A DNA stretch of 64,000 nt from Novymonas esmeraldas. Its lineage: Eukaryota > Euglenozoa > Kinetoplastea > Trypanosomatida > Trypanosomatidae. Of the stretch, positions 30,993-43,000 are shown piece by piece. Below the pieces are notes generated by a model, which was given only the letters and a program-made list of their open reading frames with translations, was not told the origin of the DNA and did no database searches. Both the position numbers and the translations under genes were made by a program. The first letter of the stretch is position 1. Each line of letters begins with the position of its first letter. The stretch spans positions 62,001-126,000 of the forward strand of contig JAECZO010000082.1 in assembly GCA_019188245.1 (NCBI GenBank). The letters run 5' to 3'.

Positions 30993-32927
30993 GCAAAGTC
31001 GCTAACCGTGGAGGTGCACGCACACGTGTGTCGCGGGCTGGCGCGCACTGACTGGGGAGGAGGGTGGGCGGGGCCTTGTGCGTCCGCGCGTGTGCGTGTC
31101 CAGCCTGGAAGGGGGGGCTGCTCCAGGTGGACGTGATGGAGAAGGGTGACGGAGACATCGGAGGTGGCAAGTGCGAGGTGGTGGAGGAAAGGCGACAACG
31201 GCGACTGCGGCGCGTCGGACAACGTACGCAATGCAACACCGCACGCGCATGAGAGCAAGAGAAGAGACGACCTCCACGCATACACACACACTCTCTCTCC
31301 CATACGCACTGATCTGAGAGAGGTAGGCCGAGCAGCGGAGGGTGGGAGGGGGGAAGTCTGCCGTGTGTGTGATGAGTCTATGTGTGTGTGATGAGTCTCC
31401 TCCGCGCACGAGAGTTCTTTTTTTTTTTTTTTGCTTCTCGATTTGGCAAAGACGTGGTGCGCCGCCTCTCCGTCACACCCGAGAGACACACACAGAGGCA
31501 ACACCGACAGGACGTCGAAGAGAGAGAGAGAGACAGAGGTACACACACACACACAGACGCACAGAGCCATGAGGTGGCATGCAGCCACACCAGCCAGGCG
31601 ACAAAGGGGGGGAGGGAGACGGCGAGCCGAAGTGCTACACCGTAGAGGCACATCTAGTCCACAACAGCAACGCCATCATGAGAGAGAGAGAGAGACAAAG
31701 AAGGAGACACACCCGCACACAGCTGCACAGCGAGACACAGACACACAAACACACACGCACATAAGCACACAGGTCAAGGTAGCAGCACCACCTGAAAGGA
31801 AAATGTAAAGCAGTGCCACACACACACACACACACATACACACACACACATACACACACATACACGTGGGAGGGTTGCCGCTGCAATGGAGTCGTGGAGG
31901 TGAAGAGAGAGAGAGAAGAGATCGGGTATGGGGGAGGAGGACCATCGCCAGAGCTCACACATACACACACACATACACCGTCATCACCGCAGCAGCAGAA
32001 CACCGGAGGGAGTTTGAAGTACACCTGTATGTGTCTGCGTGTCTGCGTGTGTGTGTGTGTGTGCCAACCTCGCCGGAGTCCTTCGCAGAGGACGGAGACC
32101 GCTCAGAGCCAAGTGCGCCACCGGAGGAGCGCCGCTTCACTCTGTCTACCCGCCGGCGCGCCGCCTCTGCACCGGCGACCTCAACCTCCTCCCCTCCCTC
32201 CCTCCCTCCCCCACGTCTCCCGCTGCAGTTCTCAAGAACGACGACAGGAGGAGGAGGAGATGCTACTGTGTGTTTACGTGTGTGTGTATATGTATGTGTG
32301 TGTACGTGTATGTGTGTGTGTGTGGACGCGAGCACTACCTGGGCATGAGCGCAACGCTCGGTGGAGTGGCTGGCGACGACGAGTCGACTGGGACACACAC
32401 GGAGACATCGGAGAAATCAAAAAAAAAAAAAAACACAAACAAAGAAGTGTTGAGAGAGTCGCGGTGAGGGGGAGGGGGAAGGGGAAGGGGTGAGGAGGGG
32501 TGGTGTCTGCCTCTGCCTCTCTCTCTGTAAGTGTGTGTGTGTGACCTCTCCCCTCCCTCCCTCCCTCCCTCGCGATGGCGGTGACTCGACACCCGACGAC
32601 CACGACAATGACAAAGGCAAAATCCAAACGAAGGGTGAGAAGATGTGCGAGAAGGCAGAAGAGAGGAGGGCGGGGACGAGAGTGCGTCACACACACACAC
32701 ACACACACGTGCAACACCGTCAAGTTGATGTGCACCAGCGACAGTGTGCTAGAGGGAGTGGGAGGGGGGGAAGGGGGAAAGAGAAGAGACACGAGAGCGA
32801 CGGACCGTCCATGTGTGTCCACGTGTTTGTGTGTGTGTGTATGTGTGTCGCTGGACATATGACTCGCCACTCCACACGCCAGCCGCTCCTGCCCCCTGCT
32901 CCTTCTTGCCTGCCGCGCGAGACCGCA
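30766..32927. other. Gene-free stretch between kinesin-13 and the p166 candidate
   Basis: About 2.2 kb of GT (30955-30989), CA (31818-31865) and GA runs with complex islands near 30990-31260 and 32060-32230. The second island carries a plus-strand pyrimidine tract ending GCTGCAG (32180-32228). No gene is supported on either strand. Confidence 0.5.
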
Positions 32928-35117
32928 TCAGCGGCGACCAGCGGCGTTGGCGTGGCGGGTGTACTGGTCGATCTGCCGGCGGAGCTCCTCGATGCGGCGC
33001 ACCTGCGACGACAGAATCGCGTCCACGCGTCTGCAGTAGCCGCTCATCGAGTTGTCGGGGTTCTCGGCAGCGTTGAGCTGCGTCATCTCGTCCTTCAGGA
33101 GCTCCATCATGGAGTCGATGTGGTGGCGGTGCGCCAGGATCAGGTTGTCCTCCTCGGCGTCGAGGCTGTCGCCGCTGTCGTAGCGCGAGTCGTCGCCCAT
33201 CGGGGTCGGCATGGCGGAGGAGACGCCGCTGGGGCCGCGGCTGTGCGTCGGCGTGGGACGGTAGTGGCCCTTCTGCTGCGGGGAGCTGCTGGCGACCGGG
33301 CGCGAGCCGAAGCTGCGGTTGGATCGGACGGTGTTGTCGAGGGTCTCGTCGCCTGGTCTGTGGAAGCTGTTGCCTGGGCGCTGGTTCGGCGTGCCCGGCT
33401 CGCGGGTGCGGGCCTGACTTGAGGAGCGCGAGCTCGTCGCGACCCGCTCCTTCGCGCGGCGCTGCGCGAAGGAGCCGGCGATGCCGACGGTCTCGACGTG
33501 CTCGGTCGGCATCTGACCCATCATGATCTCCTCCGCAGCGCTGTGGCTCGACTTGTCCTTCTTCAGCTCCTTCACGCGGTCGGCGTAGCGGAGCGTGTTC
33601 AAGGTGTGCTCGCAACTGCCGCTGGCGGGGCTGATGTTGCCGATCATCACGGTGCGGCTGTTGCCCATGAAGCAGTCGCGCAGCACCGCCGTCAGCTTGG
33701 ACCCGCGGAAGGGCACGTGGCGATGGTTCTGGTCCAGCGCGCGGATGCACTCCTTGAGCGCGAAGAGCGACTTGTTGATCTCCGCCCCCTCCAGCCGCGT
33801 CGTGCGGTCGCTGTCCACCGTGTCGGCGCCGCGCTCCGAGCCGGCAAGGTCGATGAAGGTGAAGCGGCCGAAGAAGCGCCCCTTCTCGTTCACGATCGTG
33901 ATGTGCAGGATTGCGTGGGAGCGCGACGAGTCGGCGTTCATGCCGGTCGAGCCGGCGGCGCGGATGGTGTTGCCGTAGTCGATGATCTCCATCAGATGAT
34001 CCGTGCTGTCCACGCGGTGCTCCGTCAGACCGCAGACGTTGATGACACCGCGGCTGTCCTCCCTACACGCGAGTCGCTCGCGCTCGTTCAGCAGGTCGTA
34101 GAGCTTGCCGCCGTATATCTCGAAGAAGGAGACGTGGATGCCCATGCCGCGCGACAGCCGCGACCAGAGGTCCTTGGCTGCCATCAGGTACACGCCTTCT
34201 TGATTGTTCTTGCCAAGCATCGTGTACGTCTTGCCACTGCCCGTCTGCCCGTACGCGAAGCACGTCGCGCAGCCGCCCTCGAACACCGTCTCGATCAACG
34301 GCTTGCACGCCTCCTCGTACACGTCGCGGTTGCTCTTGCGGTCGTCCATGACGGTGTCGTACGTGAAGCGGTGCTTCTCGATGTAGCGGGTGAGGTCGAC
34401 CTTCTGGCGGGGCTCGAGCAGCGTGATGATGTGGGCGTTGTCGGGGTCTGTTGCCAGGATGTCGTAGAGGCCGTCCGCCTGCTCACTCGCGTTGAGGGGG
34501 CGCTTGCGGATGACGACGGTGATGCGGCTGGTGCGGCGCCGTGGCGCGTTACCGCCGTCCGCCGTCGCGCGGCGTCCGAAGGGCGAGGGGGACGAGGCGC
34601 CGGCGCGGCTCACCGGCCGCGACACCGGCTTCATCGGCGCGGCGACGGGGCGCGCGACGCTCTCGCCGTCATCGGCGTTGGGGTCGCGGCGATGCGTGGA
34701 CCCGGGGCGCGGCTGCTCCGCCACCCGCTCCCGCTCGCGCCGCTGCGCCGCCTCCGTCGGGGTGGCGCGGCGCACCGGAGTGGAGATGCGGGCCGGCGGG
34801 GCCGCGGCGCTGGGCGGCGGCGCCACGCGGGTCGTCGGCTCCGTCGGCGGCGGCGGCGGCGACTTGACGGACGCAGCGGACGACGCCGCGGGTGCGCTGC
34901 CGCCGCCGCTGCCGCCGTTCGCCTGGTCGCGCTTGAGGAACTGGATGAGCTCGAACAGCTTCCGGCGGTCCGTCATGACGATGACGCCGACGGAGTGGTA
35001 GTCTTGCATGGTGAGCTGCTTCAGCTGCTGCACCGATGTCACCCCGCCATCTACGAAGCCGTGCACGGTGTGCTCGAGGCCGCCCTGCACGAGCAGCTGC
35101 TTCAGTTGTGACTCCAT
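32928..35117 (-). CDS. Kinesin-13 (MCAK-like) with N-terminal SAM-like domain
   Basis: The protein has 729 residues from ATG 35117 ([18 protein letters not shown]). Residues 1-70 resemble a SAM domain (short helices, [17 protein letters not shown], ending [10 protein letters not shown]). A disordered linker leads to an internal motor domain (about 196-518): [26 protein letters not shown]-loop GQTGSGKT (about 289), NADSSRSH (about 394), DLAGSE (about 421), and [10 protein letters not shown] at its end. The KVD motif and the internal motor mark kinesin-13, which depolymerises microtubule ends instead of walking. Trypanosomatids have several, acting in spindle or flagellum-length control; which one this is cannot be told. 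The 200-residue tail is Ser/Pro-rich with a terminal helix. Confidence 0.95.
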   Translation of the reverse strand: MESQLKQLLVQGGLEHTVHGFVDGGVTSVQQLKQLTMQDYHSVGVIVMTDRRKLFELIQFLKRDQANGGSGGGSAPAASSAASVKSPPPPPTEPTTRVAPPPSAAAPPARISTPVRRATPTEAAQRRERERVAEQPRPGSTHRRDPNADDGESVARPVAAPMKPVSRPVSRAGASSPSPFGRRATADGGNAPRRRTSRITVVIRKRPLNASEQADGLYDILATDPDNAHIITLLEPRQKVDLTRYIEKHRFTYDTVMDDRKSNRDVYEEACKPLIETVFEGGCATCFAYGQTGSGKTYTMLGKNNQEGVYLMAAKDLWSRLSRGMGIHVSFFEIYGGKLYDLLNERERLACREDSRGVINVCGLTEHRVDSTDHLMEIIDYGNTIRAAGSTGMNADSSRSHAILHITIVNEKGRFFGRFTFIDLAGSERGADTVDSDRTTRLEGAEINKSLFALKECIRALDQNHRHVPFRGSKLTAVLRDCFMGNSRTVMIGNISPASGSCEHTLNTLRYADRVKELKKDKSSHSAAEEIMMGQMPTEHVETVGIAGSFAQRRAKERVATSSRSSSQARTREPGTPNQRPGNSFHRPGDETLDNTVRSNRSFGSRPVASSSPQQKGHYRPTPTHSRGPSGVSSAMPTPMGDDSRYDSGDSLDAEEDNLILAHRHHIDSMMELLKDEMTQLNAAENPDNSMSGYCRRVDAILSSQVRRIEELRRQIDQYTRHANAAGRR

Positions 35118-35160
35118 CGCCCCTTGGCGGAACAGCCTCCCCGCCACGCCACGACAGGAG

Positions 35161-35196
35161 CTCGAGGAAGGAGATGGAGGGAGAGGGAAGGACGGT
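35161..35196 (-). promoter_or_regulatory. Predicted spliced-leader acceptor for kinesin-13
   Basis: The minus-strand tract CCTTCCCTCTCCCTCCATCT followed by CCTTCCTCGAG has AG opposite 35161-35162. The leader is 43 nt. No other ATG intervenes. Confidence 0.5.
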
Positions 35197-36996
35197 TGGT
35201 GACCCACCGTCTGTGTGTGTGTATGATAATCGAGGGGAGACGAGGCGCGGTGCAGCTTTGCTGAAATGCGCGTGTGTGTTGTGTATGTGTGAGAGAGAGG
35301 GAGTATTGGTGTGATGATAAGGGCAACGGTGTCTGCGTGTGTGTTGCCTGTGTACACTCTGGAGGACAGGAACAGGCTCGTGGTGGCGGAGCAAGAGATG
35401 CTGAGCAGGACGTGCGCGTCAACGCCAGAGAGGGGAGAGAGACAGAGAGAGAGGAGAGGAGGTGCGAGTGAGGTGTGTGGTGGTGGAGAGCGACGGGACG
35501 GCGGCGTCCTCCGTCCGTCATCTCTCATGCCGATCTGCTCGCCTGCCAAGCCGATGGACGCCGCCGCCGGGAGGAGATCGGCAAGCGAGAGAGGCCGAGA
35601 CACACACACACACATGGAGAGAGAGAGACGGCAAGCGAGCGAGGAGGAGGAGGAGGGGAGTGGGCCGTTCACATCGGCGGCTCGGGTACGTGCCCGCCTC
35701 CACCGCCTTCTACCTCGCCATGACGCAGTTCCTCCTCCGCCGTCCATCGAGGCGCGTGCGTGTGTGCACGTGCGCGCTGCAGTGGCGCACATGCGGGGTC
35801 GACAGGAAGAGATGAGAGAGAGTGAGGCGGTGTGGGGCACAGGAGAGCAAGAGCGGAAGGAGGGAGAGTGCCGAGGGAAAGACATGGATCCCGTGCAGAG
35901 GGTGCCACCGGGCCACCGCGGCGACGTGCCGACTCACTGGAGCGCATGTGTGCGTGTGTGCGCGTGTGTGTGTGTGTGGGTGAGTTGTTCCTGGCAGACC
36001 CAGTCACACTACACCCACATACTTATGCATCTACACACACACACACACGCAGGAACACACACAGACACACTTATGCGCACACACAGGCACATACGTAAAT
36101 CAATACAACGAAACAGAAAAGAAGAAAAGAAAACAAATCACAAAAGGCGACGAGATGATGATGAAAGCAAAGAAGGGACAAAGAGAGAGAGAGAGACATA
36201 CACACATGCAGACAGAGACAGTGCGAGACGAACAGAGAGAGAGAGAGAGACGGACTTGGGCACACAGTCGTACTGCCGTGTGTGTGTGTGTGTGTGTGCG
36301 CGTCTGGTGCGGAGCTAAGAGGAGGATGGCAAAGGTCTGGGGAGAGGTGGGAAAGAAGGCGTTGCATGGCGCCGGGATGCCAAAGCCCCGGTGCACCGCT
36401 CTGCGCGCGCGCGTGGGAGACACGTGTCGCGAGCACCGACCTCGGCACCAGCGGACCATCTCTCGCCAGCGCGTCTCCGCGTCCTCTCACCTCGAGGCCG
36501 CTGCCCCTGCGCACTTGCTCCCTTCCCTTCCCCCGCCCCCTCTTCCCCGTCGACCCGCGCACTCTCTTACAGTGTCTCCGCACTCCTCTCCCTCCCTCCA
36601 CCCCCCCCTCTGTGCCGCTTCGCCGCCTCCACCGCACCGAGACGCAGCGGCACCGTCTCTGCTTCCGTGTGCAGTGCACGGCATGCCACGGTGTTGCAGA
36701 GGTGGGGGTGGAGTTGCCCTCGCTTAACTAAGACGTAGGTCACACACGCACACACACACACAAGAGTGATACATCGATCCTCCGCCTCTGCCCTCCATCG
36801 CTCTAGACGAGGTAAACAGAGGCAAATAACGCAGAACACAGTTGCACACACACACACACGCAAACACACATACGTGATGCTCGGCGCCGCCTCTACCGTG
36901 CTTGTGTGTGTGTGTGTGTGTGTTCTTGTTGTCCCTTGAAAGGGGGGGTGACGGCGGCGGCGGTGTTGCTAGTGGTGGTTGTCGTGGGTGTGTTGC
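35197..36996. other. Gene-free stretch between squalene monooxygenase and kinesin-13
   Basis: It contains CA/GT and GA runs plus a complex island at 36360-36730. Unusually the island is C/T-rich on the plus strand (36501-36610) with an acceptor-like TCTTACAG ending at 36572. Frames across it are open on the plus strand but proline/arginine-rich and unlike known proteins. Confidence 0.5.
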
Positions 36997-38706
36997 TCAG
37001 ATGCCGACGGGCTTGCGCTGCTTGCCCTTGAGCTGCGTGGCGTAGATGACCGTCTTGATGCGCTTCGAGATGTTGGCCAGCGGACTCGTGGGGTCGATGA
37101 AGCGCCACATAGAGAAGAACTCGTTCTTCGCCAGCGGCAGCGCCACCATCGTCGACTTGCCCAGCAGGTAGGCCGCCTGCCGCATGCGCGCCGGGTCCAC
37201 GAAGAAGGAGGCGACGTTCGCCAGCTTCTCGGCGCCGGAGAGCTGCGCGCCACCGTTGCTGTACGCGCCGGTCTTCATCATGACGTGGGCAACGCCGTAG
37301 AGCATGACGCAGTAGTAGTGGAAGATGAGGGTGCCGACCTTGGGATCGAGGCCGGCCAGCAGGTCCATCGGGCCGGTCACGCAGTCGCCGCCGCACACGA
37401 AGTAGTCAAAGCACGCGTCGCGGAGGGCCGGCGTGCTGAAGACCGAGTAGAGGGCCCACGAGAGGAGGTTGATGCAGCAGCTGTGCATGTAGCGGTAGCG
37501 TGCGTAGCGGAGGAGGGCGGACTGCATCCTCTCCTCGATGGTCGCCATCTCGTTCTGGTTGTTGGAGCGCAGCGTCTCGAGGCCCTTGAGGTTGTTCGCC
37601 AGGCGGAGCGCGTCGCGGAAGGCGCACGTCATGCCGCCGCCGGTCAGCGGGTGGCGCTGGTTGGCGTGGTCGCCGATGCCCACGTAGCCCTTGATGGAGG
37701 GGAGCGCCGGCGGGTAGCGGGCGATGGGCATGCTGCGCAGCCCCTTCACATCCTTGGCCACGCGGACGAACTCCTCGCGCATGTGCGCCGGCAGACACGG
37801 CGCCACGTCGTGGATGAGCCACTCGCTCTGCCTCTCCGGACTGGGCAGCGTCGGCTTGTTGTAGTCCACGAGCATCCGCAGCTCGTCGCCGTCCAGGCGG
37901 TAGGAGAGGATGGGGCCGGTCTTGCCGAAGAACACCGTCCCACGCTGCTCCTTCGGCAGCCGCACCGTCTTGAGCACGAGCCCGACGAAGTGGGAGTGGT
38001 AGTCGGCCGCCGGGGTGTAGTGCTGGTGGCGGCTCTTCCACTTGGACATGCCGCCATCGCACATCACGACGAGCGGCGCCGTCGCGGTCCGCCGCACCGT
38101 CGGCCCGGTGGAGTCCGACTTGATCGGGTCCTCGCGGAAGGGGTTGGGCGGCACCTCGTACTGCTCCGCCACGGTGTACTCCACCCCGTAGGCGCGCTCG
38201 CCGAAGGACAGACCCTCCGTGAGCACCGCGTTCACGGTGCCCTCCACCATCGACACGTTCTCGCGGCAGTTGTGGAAGACGTAGGCGCGCAGACGCTGCA
38301 CAAAGTCACCGAAGTGGAAGGAGACGCCGTGGGCCCCGTTGCGGTACGGCAGGTCCACCGCCTCGCCCTTCTGATCGACGACGAGGTAGCCGTGACACGG
38401 CATGCCGACGGACTCGGCGCACTCCTGCATGCCCACCTCCTTGAGCGCGTTCAGTCCCCCCGGCTGCAGCAGCTCGCCGACGATGCGGTCCGGCCTCGTG
38501 AAGAGCGTCCGCTCCACCAGGAGCACCTTGCGACCCTGGTCCGACAGCGCCTTCGCCAGGACCGGCCCGGCGATGCTGCCGCCCACAATGATCACGTCAT
38601 AGTCGTAGGCTGTGCGCGCCGGGCTCACGCGTATGCGCGCGAGCGCGCGGTTCAGCAGCAGCAGCGTGCCCACTGCACAGAGAACAGCTGCAACAAAGTA
38701 CAGCAT
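36997..38706 (-). CDS. SQE: Squalene monooxygenase (squalene epoxidase)
   Basis: The protein has 569 residues from ATG 38706; the 33 upstream codons lack an ATG. An N-terminal hydrophobic anchor (MLYFVAAVLCAVGTLLLL) is followed by the FAD dinucleotide motif DVIIVGGSIAGPVLAKAL (about 36-53), DRIVGELLQPGG (about 72-83) and the second FAD motif GIGDHANQRHPLTGGGMT (about 341-358), which is diagnostic of squalene epoxidases. The C-terminal part has amphipathic membrane-associated helices. The enzyme oxidises squalene to 2,3-oxidosqualene on the ER membrane, an early sterol step leading to ergosterol-type sterols in trypanosomatids, and is the target of allylamines such as terbinafine. Length and motifs look normal; no sign of damage. 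Confidence 0.97.
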   Translation of the reverse strand: MLYFVAAVLCAVGTLLLLNRALARIRVSPARTAYDYDVIIVGGSIAGPVLAKALSDQGRKVLLVERTLFTRPDRIVGELLQPGGLNALKEVGMQECAESVGMPCHGYLVVDQKGEAVDLPYRNGAHGVSFHFGDFVQRLRAYVFHNCRENVSMVEGTVNAVLTEGLSFGERAYGVEYTVAEQYEVPPNPFREDPIKSDSTGPTVRRTATAPLVVMCDGGMSKWKSRHQHYTPAADYHSHFVGLVLKTVRLPKEQRGTVFFGKTGPILSYRLDGDELRMLVDYNKPTLPSPERQSEWLIHDVAPCLPAHMREEFVRVAKDVKGLRSMPIARYPPALPSIKGYVGIGDHANQRHPLTGGGMTCAFRDALRLANNLKGLETLRSNNQNEMATIEERMQSALLRYARYRYMHSCCINLLSWALYSVFSTPALRDACFDYFVCGGDCVTGPMDLLAGLDPKVGTLIFHYYCVMLYGVAHVMMKTGAYSNGGAQLSGAEKLANVASFFVDPARMRQAAYLLGKSTMVALPLAKNEFFSMWRFIDPTSPLANISKRIKTVIYATQLKGKQRKPVGI

Positions 38707-39247
38707 CGTCGCTCTCTCTCTCGCACAGGTGACAGAGTGCGGCGGCGGAGAACAGCAGACAGGGGAGGGGGGGGGGGTCACGGCGTGCGTGGACAGCAGG
38801 TGCACCGTCTGGTCTGGTGCTCCTCGCGGTCGTTGTGTGTGTGTATGTGTGTGTGGCGCCTACGTTGACGGATGACAGAGACAAGACAGGAAAATAAGTG
38901 GAGCAAGAGAACTGGAGAACGCGCGCGTGTCTTTGGTGTGAGTGTGTGTCTTTGTGTGGGAAGGGTGGAGAGAGGGAGGGAGGGAAGCGGTGCAGAGGGC
39001 CTCGACGTGGCCTCCACAGACCTCACACACCGAGAGAGGGAGGGCGACGGGACGTGTGACGGCGGTGCCCGACACGGAGCAGCGTGGCAGAGAAGAACAG
39101 ACAAAGAGAAGAAGAGAGAAGGGGGGGGAGAGATCGTGTGTGGTGCAGTGTGTGTATGTGTGTGGTGGTGGTGACGGTGGTAAGGGGAGGGAGGAGGGGG
39201 AGGGACTGATTTGACTTTCCGATGAGTGCAGCTACACAAGTGGGCAC

Positions 39248-39249
<2 letters not shown>

Positions 39250-39279
<30 letters not shown>
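39250..39279. repeat. GT microsatellite
   Basis: About fifteen GT units on the plus strand in the spacer upstream of SQE. Confidence 0.85.
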
Positions 39280-39280
<1 letters not shown>

Positions 39281-39926
39281 GTGGTGTTTGGCCACCGTTC
39301 AACAAAAGAGAGTAGAGGAGAGAGAGAGAGAGAGATAGTATGAGAGGGAGTGTGTGTGTATGTGCAGGAATCAAGGTCGGCGGTGGCCGCGCAGGGTGAG
39401 TGCCTCCCACCTCCCATCCCAGACAACGTGGATGGACGCACTTGCGCCGTGCAGAGCCGGTGTGCACATCTCGTCCCGCTCCTCTACTGTCTGAAAGCGC
39501 AAAGTCTCTCATCCTCCACACACACACACACACACACACACACAGGAGAAGAGGGGGGGGGGCGTGAGTCCTTCTTGCGCAGTTCGGCGTCGATGGTCCA
39601 ACGACTTCCTCTTCCACGTGTTGGGCTCTGCTGGACAAACAGCTAAGCGTGGCGCAGCTGCAACACACAACACCACAAAGTGGGGGAGGAAGAGGAGGAG
39701 CTCTCTCACACACCCTCTCCTCCCCCACCAGAAAGACACACACACACACACACACGCCTACGTCCCACCAGGCATCTTCTGTGCCTGCGGTGAGTCTCTG
39801 TCTATGATCTGCACGTGTTCTATGTACCGTTGCGGATGGTGCAACCAGTGGTCGGGTGCCGCGCACCACCGAGGCGCACCGCGCCTCCTCCACCTCCTCC
39901 TCCACATCCTCCCAATCACATCTGTT

Positions 39927-39927
<1 letters not shown>

Positions 39928-39966
<39 letters not shown>
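39928..39966. repeat. CA microsatellite downstream of the polymerase stop
   Basis: About nineteen CA units, followed by imperfect CA/TACA repeats, 80 nt past the stop codon of the polymerase gene. The longest pure dinucleotide array in the window. Confidence 0.88.
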
Positions 39967-39971
<5 letters not shown>

Positions 39972-40046
39972 ATACACACACACACACTTTGTCTTCTCCA
40001 TCACTGGTTGGGCGGGAAGGGGAAGGGGAAGGGGGTGGGAGCGGCT

Positions 40047-43000
40047 CTAGAGGGTTGTCTCCTCCACGATGGGTCGCAGCGCGCCCATGCTCTCGCCAGC
40101 GACCACATCGCACGGGAAGTCGACGGTGACCTGCATCTCAGGATAGAGCGCGTTCAGCACTGTCCGCACGCCGTCCATGATGAGCTCCACATCCTTGGCG
40201 ACCTGGCGGTAGACGGAGACGTGGCTGTCCACCCACACGCAGTCGTGCACCGTGTTGGTGAGCACCGCGAGGCCGTTGTAGTTGTTGTTGGCGAGGAAGT
40301 GCCGCCACAGCACGCCGAGCATCACCTGCACAATCTCCCCAGCGAAGCCCTGCACCGGGTAGTTCTTGAGATGCGTGGGGGAGAAGTTCGTGGACTTGCG
40401 CACCGCATCCCGCTCACGCAGCATCCCCTCCGGCACGTCGGACTCGGTGAAGATGTAGCGACTGCCCGTGAGCACGGGGAACACGCCCTTGTAGAACTGG
40501 TGGCCGCGAACGTTGCGCACGCCGTTCTGCAGCGCGGCGTCGTAGCTGTTCGCCGAGAGCGCCACCATCTTGTTGAACACCTCGACGCCGCGGTAGGTCT
40601 CGTTCTCCTTCTCGATGAGCATGCGCACCTGATCCTGCGTGAGTCCGGTGCTGAGACTCAGCATCCGCACCCCGGCGCCGTACTGTCGCTGGAAGGAGAA
40701 GATCTTCGCCTGCTGCCGCAGCTTCACGAACTCCGGCTCCTTGTTCTTCTTGGAGCGCTGCAGCACCTCCGTGTACTTGAGATCCGGCCGCATCATCGTC
40801 ACACGCTTGCAGTGGAAGTCGACGTCGTGCCGCAAGTCATCCAGCATCTGCTCGTCCGCGGCGAGCACGGCGAGCGCCACCACCTCGAGCTGCGAGTAGT
40901 CCGCCTCGATGCACATGCCCTTGTCGCCGAAGCGGCTTATGAACATGTCGCGCAGGCTCGACTTGTCCTCCTTGGGGATGTTCTGGCAGTTGGGGTTCGC
41001 ACTCGAGAGGCGTCCTGTTTGCGTCTTGTTGTGGATCAGCTCGTGGTGAACACAGCTGTCGGTGGGGTGGACGAGCGCCACCATACCCGTGCCGCCGTCC
41101 GTGCTTTCGTAGTAGGTGCCGATGAGCTTCTCCAGCGTGCGCAGCTCGAGGATGACGCTGGCGGTGCTGTCGCCGTGGCTGGACTTGAAGTACGTGAGGG
41201 TGTCCTCCCCCACCTGCAGCTGGCGCGTCGTGGAGCTGCGGAAGCGCCGCATCACCTGCTCCGCCTCCAGCTCGCTGGGGATGAGCCGCGCGAGCCGGCC
41301 CTTGATGTTCACGGTGACGAGGTCGTCGTGGGCGCATGGGATGGCGAAGCAGTCGTACGCGGACGACGTCGTCCTGCCGACGAGACACATGAGCGCCAGC
41401 CGCTTCCGCTCCGCATCGGGCAGCGAGTTGTAGTACCCGACGAAGGCACGCCGCTGCCGCAGCAGCACCGGCAGATCGTCCTCGCTGCGCGCCGCCTCCT
41501 TCTTGGACGCCTTGCGCGCCTTGGGCGGTGCGACGGCGAGCGCCTCGTGCTGCAGCGCGGCGTTCGCCATGTGGAGGAAGATGTCGATGTAGTACGTGCA
41601 CCACTCCTCCGGCTTCATCTGCGCCTCCTGCAGCAGCGCCCTCTTGAAGGCCTCGGCGAGCCCCTGCTTGTTGCGCTTCCCCACCCGCGGCAGCGCCTTC
41701 GCCGGGATGACGACCCCCGCCGCATCGCCACCAGCGCTACCGCCGCCGCCGCTGATGCCGCTGGTGCCGCCCCGCTTCGACGTCCCCACAGTCGCACGCA
41801 CCTCGTCGGCGTAGTGGTGCTTGTAGTAGGCAAAGATGCCGACCGTGTCGGCGAGGGAGATGTGGTAGCGCAGCTTCGGATCGACCATGTCCATGTAGCC
41901 GGCGTGCGCGTCCAGGTACTGCGCCAGCGCCGCGTCGGTGCGGATGTGGCGCAGGAAGGAGAAGCCGGCGTCGCGGGCGAGGATGGTGACGTGTGCGTCG
42001 GCGAAGGCCGAGGAGGCCGCGGAGGTCTCCTCGTCTACCGGGACGATCATGTCCGTGTGCTTCTCCACCTGCGCCTTCACGAAGCGCTCGAGCTGCTCCG
42101 CCCTGTCGCCCTCCGTGATCGTCACCGACTCGCCGCTGATCGGGTTCTTGACGAAGAGCTTGGCAATGCCGTCGTCGCCGGTGGGTGTCAAGGCGGCGAA
42201 GAGGAAGAGGTGGCGCCGCGGGAGCAGGTTCGCCAGCTCCGACGTCTCCCCGCGCTTGTCGGCGCTCAGCCGCGACACCGTCGTCGCCTCCCGCCGCAGG
42301 CTCTCCAGGATCGACGAGCTCTTGCGGAAGTTCGCCTGCCGCATGTACGCCTCGAGGTAGCCGCGGAAGAGGCGCGTGCCCTTGTCGGAGGGCATGCCGG
42401 CCATGACGGCGCAGTCGCCGATGCCGAGGACGTGCACCGGTGGACGCAAGAACACGCCTTTGGGATACGCGGAGCGCGGGAAGTGGTCGGAGGGGAGGAA
42501 GAGCGTGTGTCGTGCAAACATCTCCCCCATGAGCGGCTTGCTCTCCCGCGCGTTGGTGCTGAGCCGCAGCTTGCCGCCGAAGAAGAAGGTGATGAGGTGC
42601 TGGTTGGACGACCAGTTGAAGAACTTGCGGCAGTCGGGCGGGATCTCGTCTGGGATGGACTCCTCCAGCCGCCGGCGCAGCTCCGACACCTTCGTCGAGA
42701 GCTCGTTGCTCTGCCGCTGCGCCAGCTCGACGTTCGTCTTGAGTCCGTTGTACTCCATCTCGGTCGTGCAGAGCAGCCCCTCCATCCGGGCACAGCAGAT
42801 GATCACCTGCCGCTGCTCCAGCGCACGCTCCATGTGCTTGCAAAAGATGAGCTCCGTGTTCTCGAGGTCGCCGTGGAGGTACTGCACGAGGGTGCTGTAG
42901 GGGATCGTGTACGTCTCCTTCCCCTCCGCCCACGCCCGCTTCACCGCGTCCAGCTTTGGGGTCTGGCCGCCGTAGCTCTTTGCGACGTCCTCCAGGCCCG

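Larger units (their letters stand above)
38707..40046. other. Gene-free stretch between POLID-like polymerase and squalene monooxygenase
   Basis: It contains a C-rich minus-strand tract (38760-38777), with the first AG only about 14 nt before the SQE start codon, GT and CA arrays (39250-39279, 39523-39543, 39928-39966) and a short complex island at 39780-39900. No gene is supported. Part is the 3' UTR of the polymerase gene. Confidence 0.5.

Noticed and set aside
35118-35885. 256-residue N-terminal extension of the kinesin
   Set aside because: Low-complexity translation of spacer; the predicted splice acceptor at 35161 lies inside it, and MESQLKQ begins the SAM-like domain.
36391-36738. Possible plus-strand gene in the SQE/kinesin spacer
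   Set aside because: Pro/Arg/Ser composition follows the C/T-rich DNA; no domain, no conserved motif visible. Kept as a finding about strand composition only.
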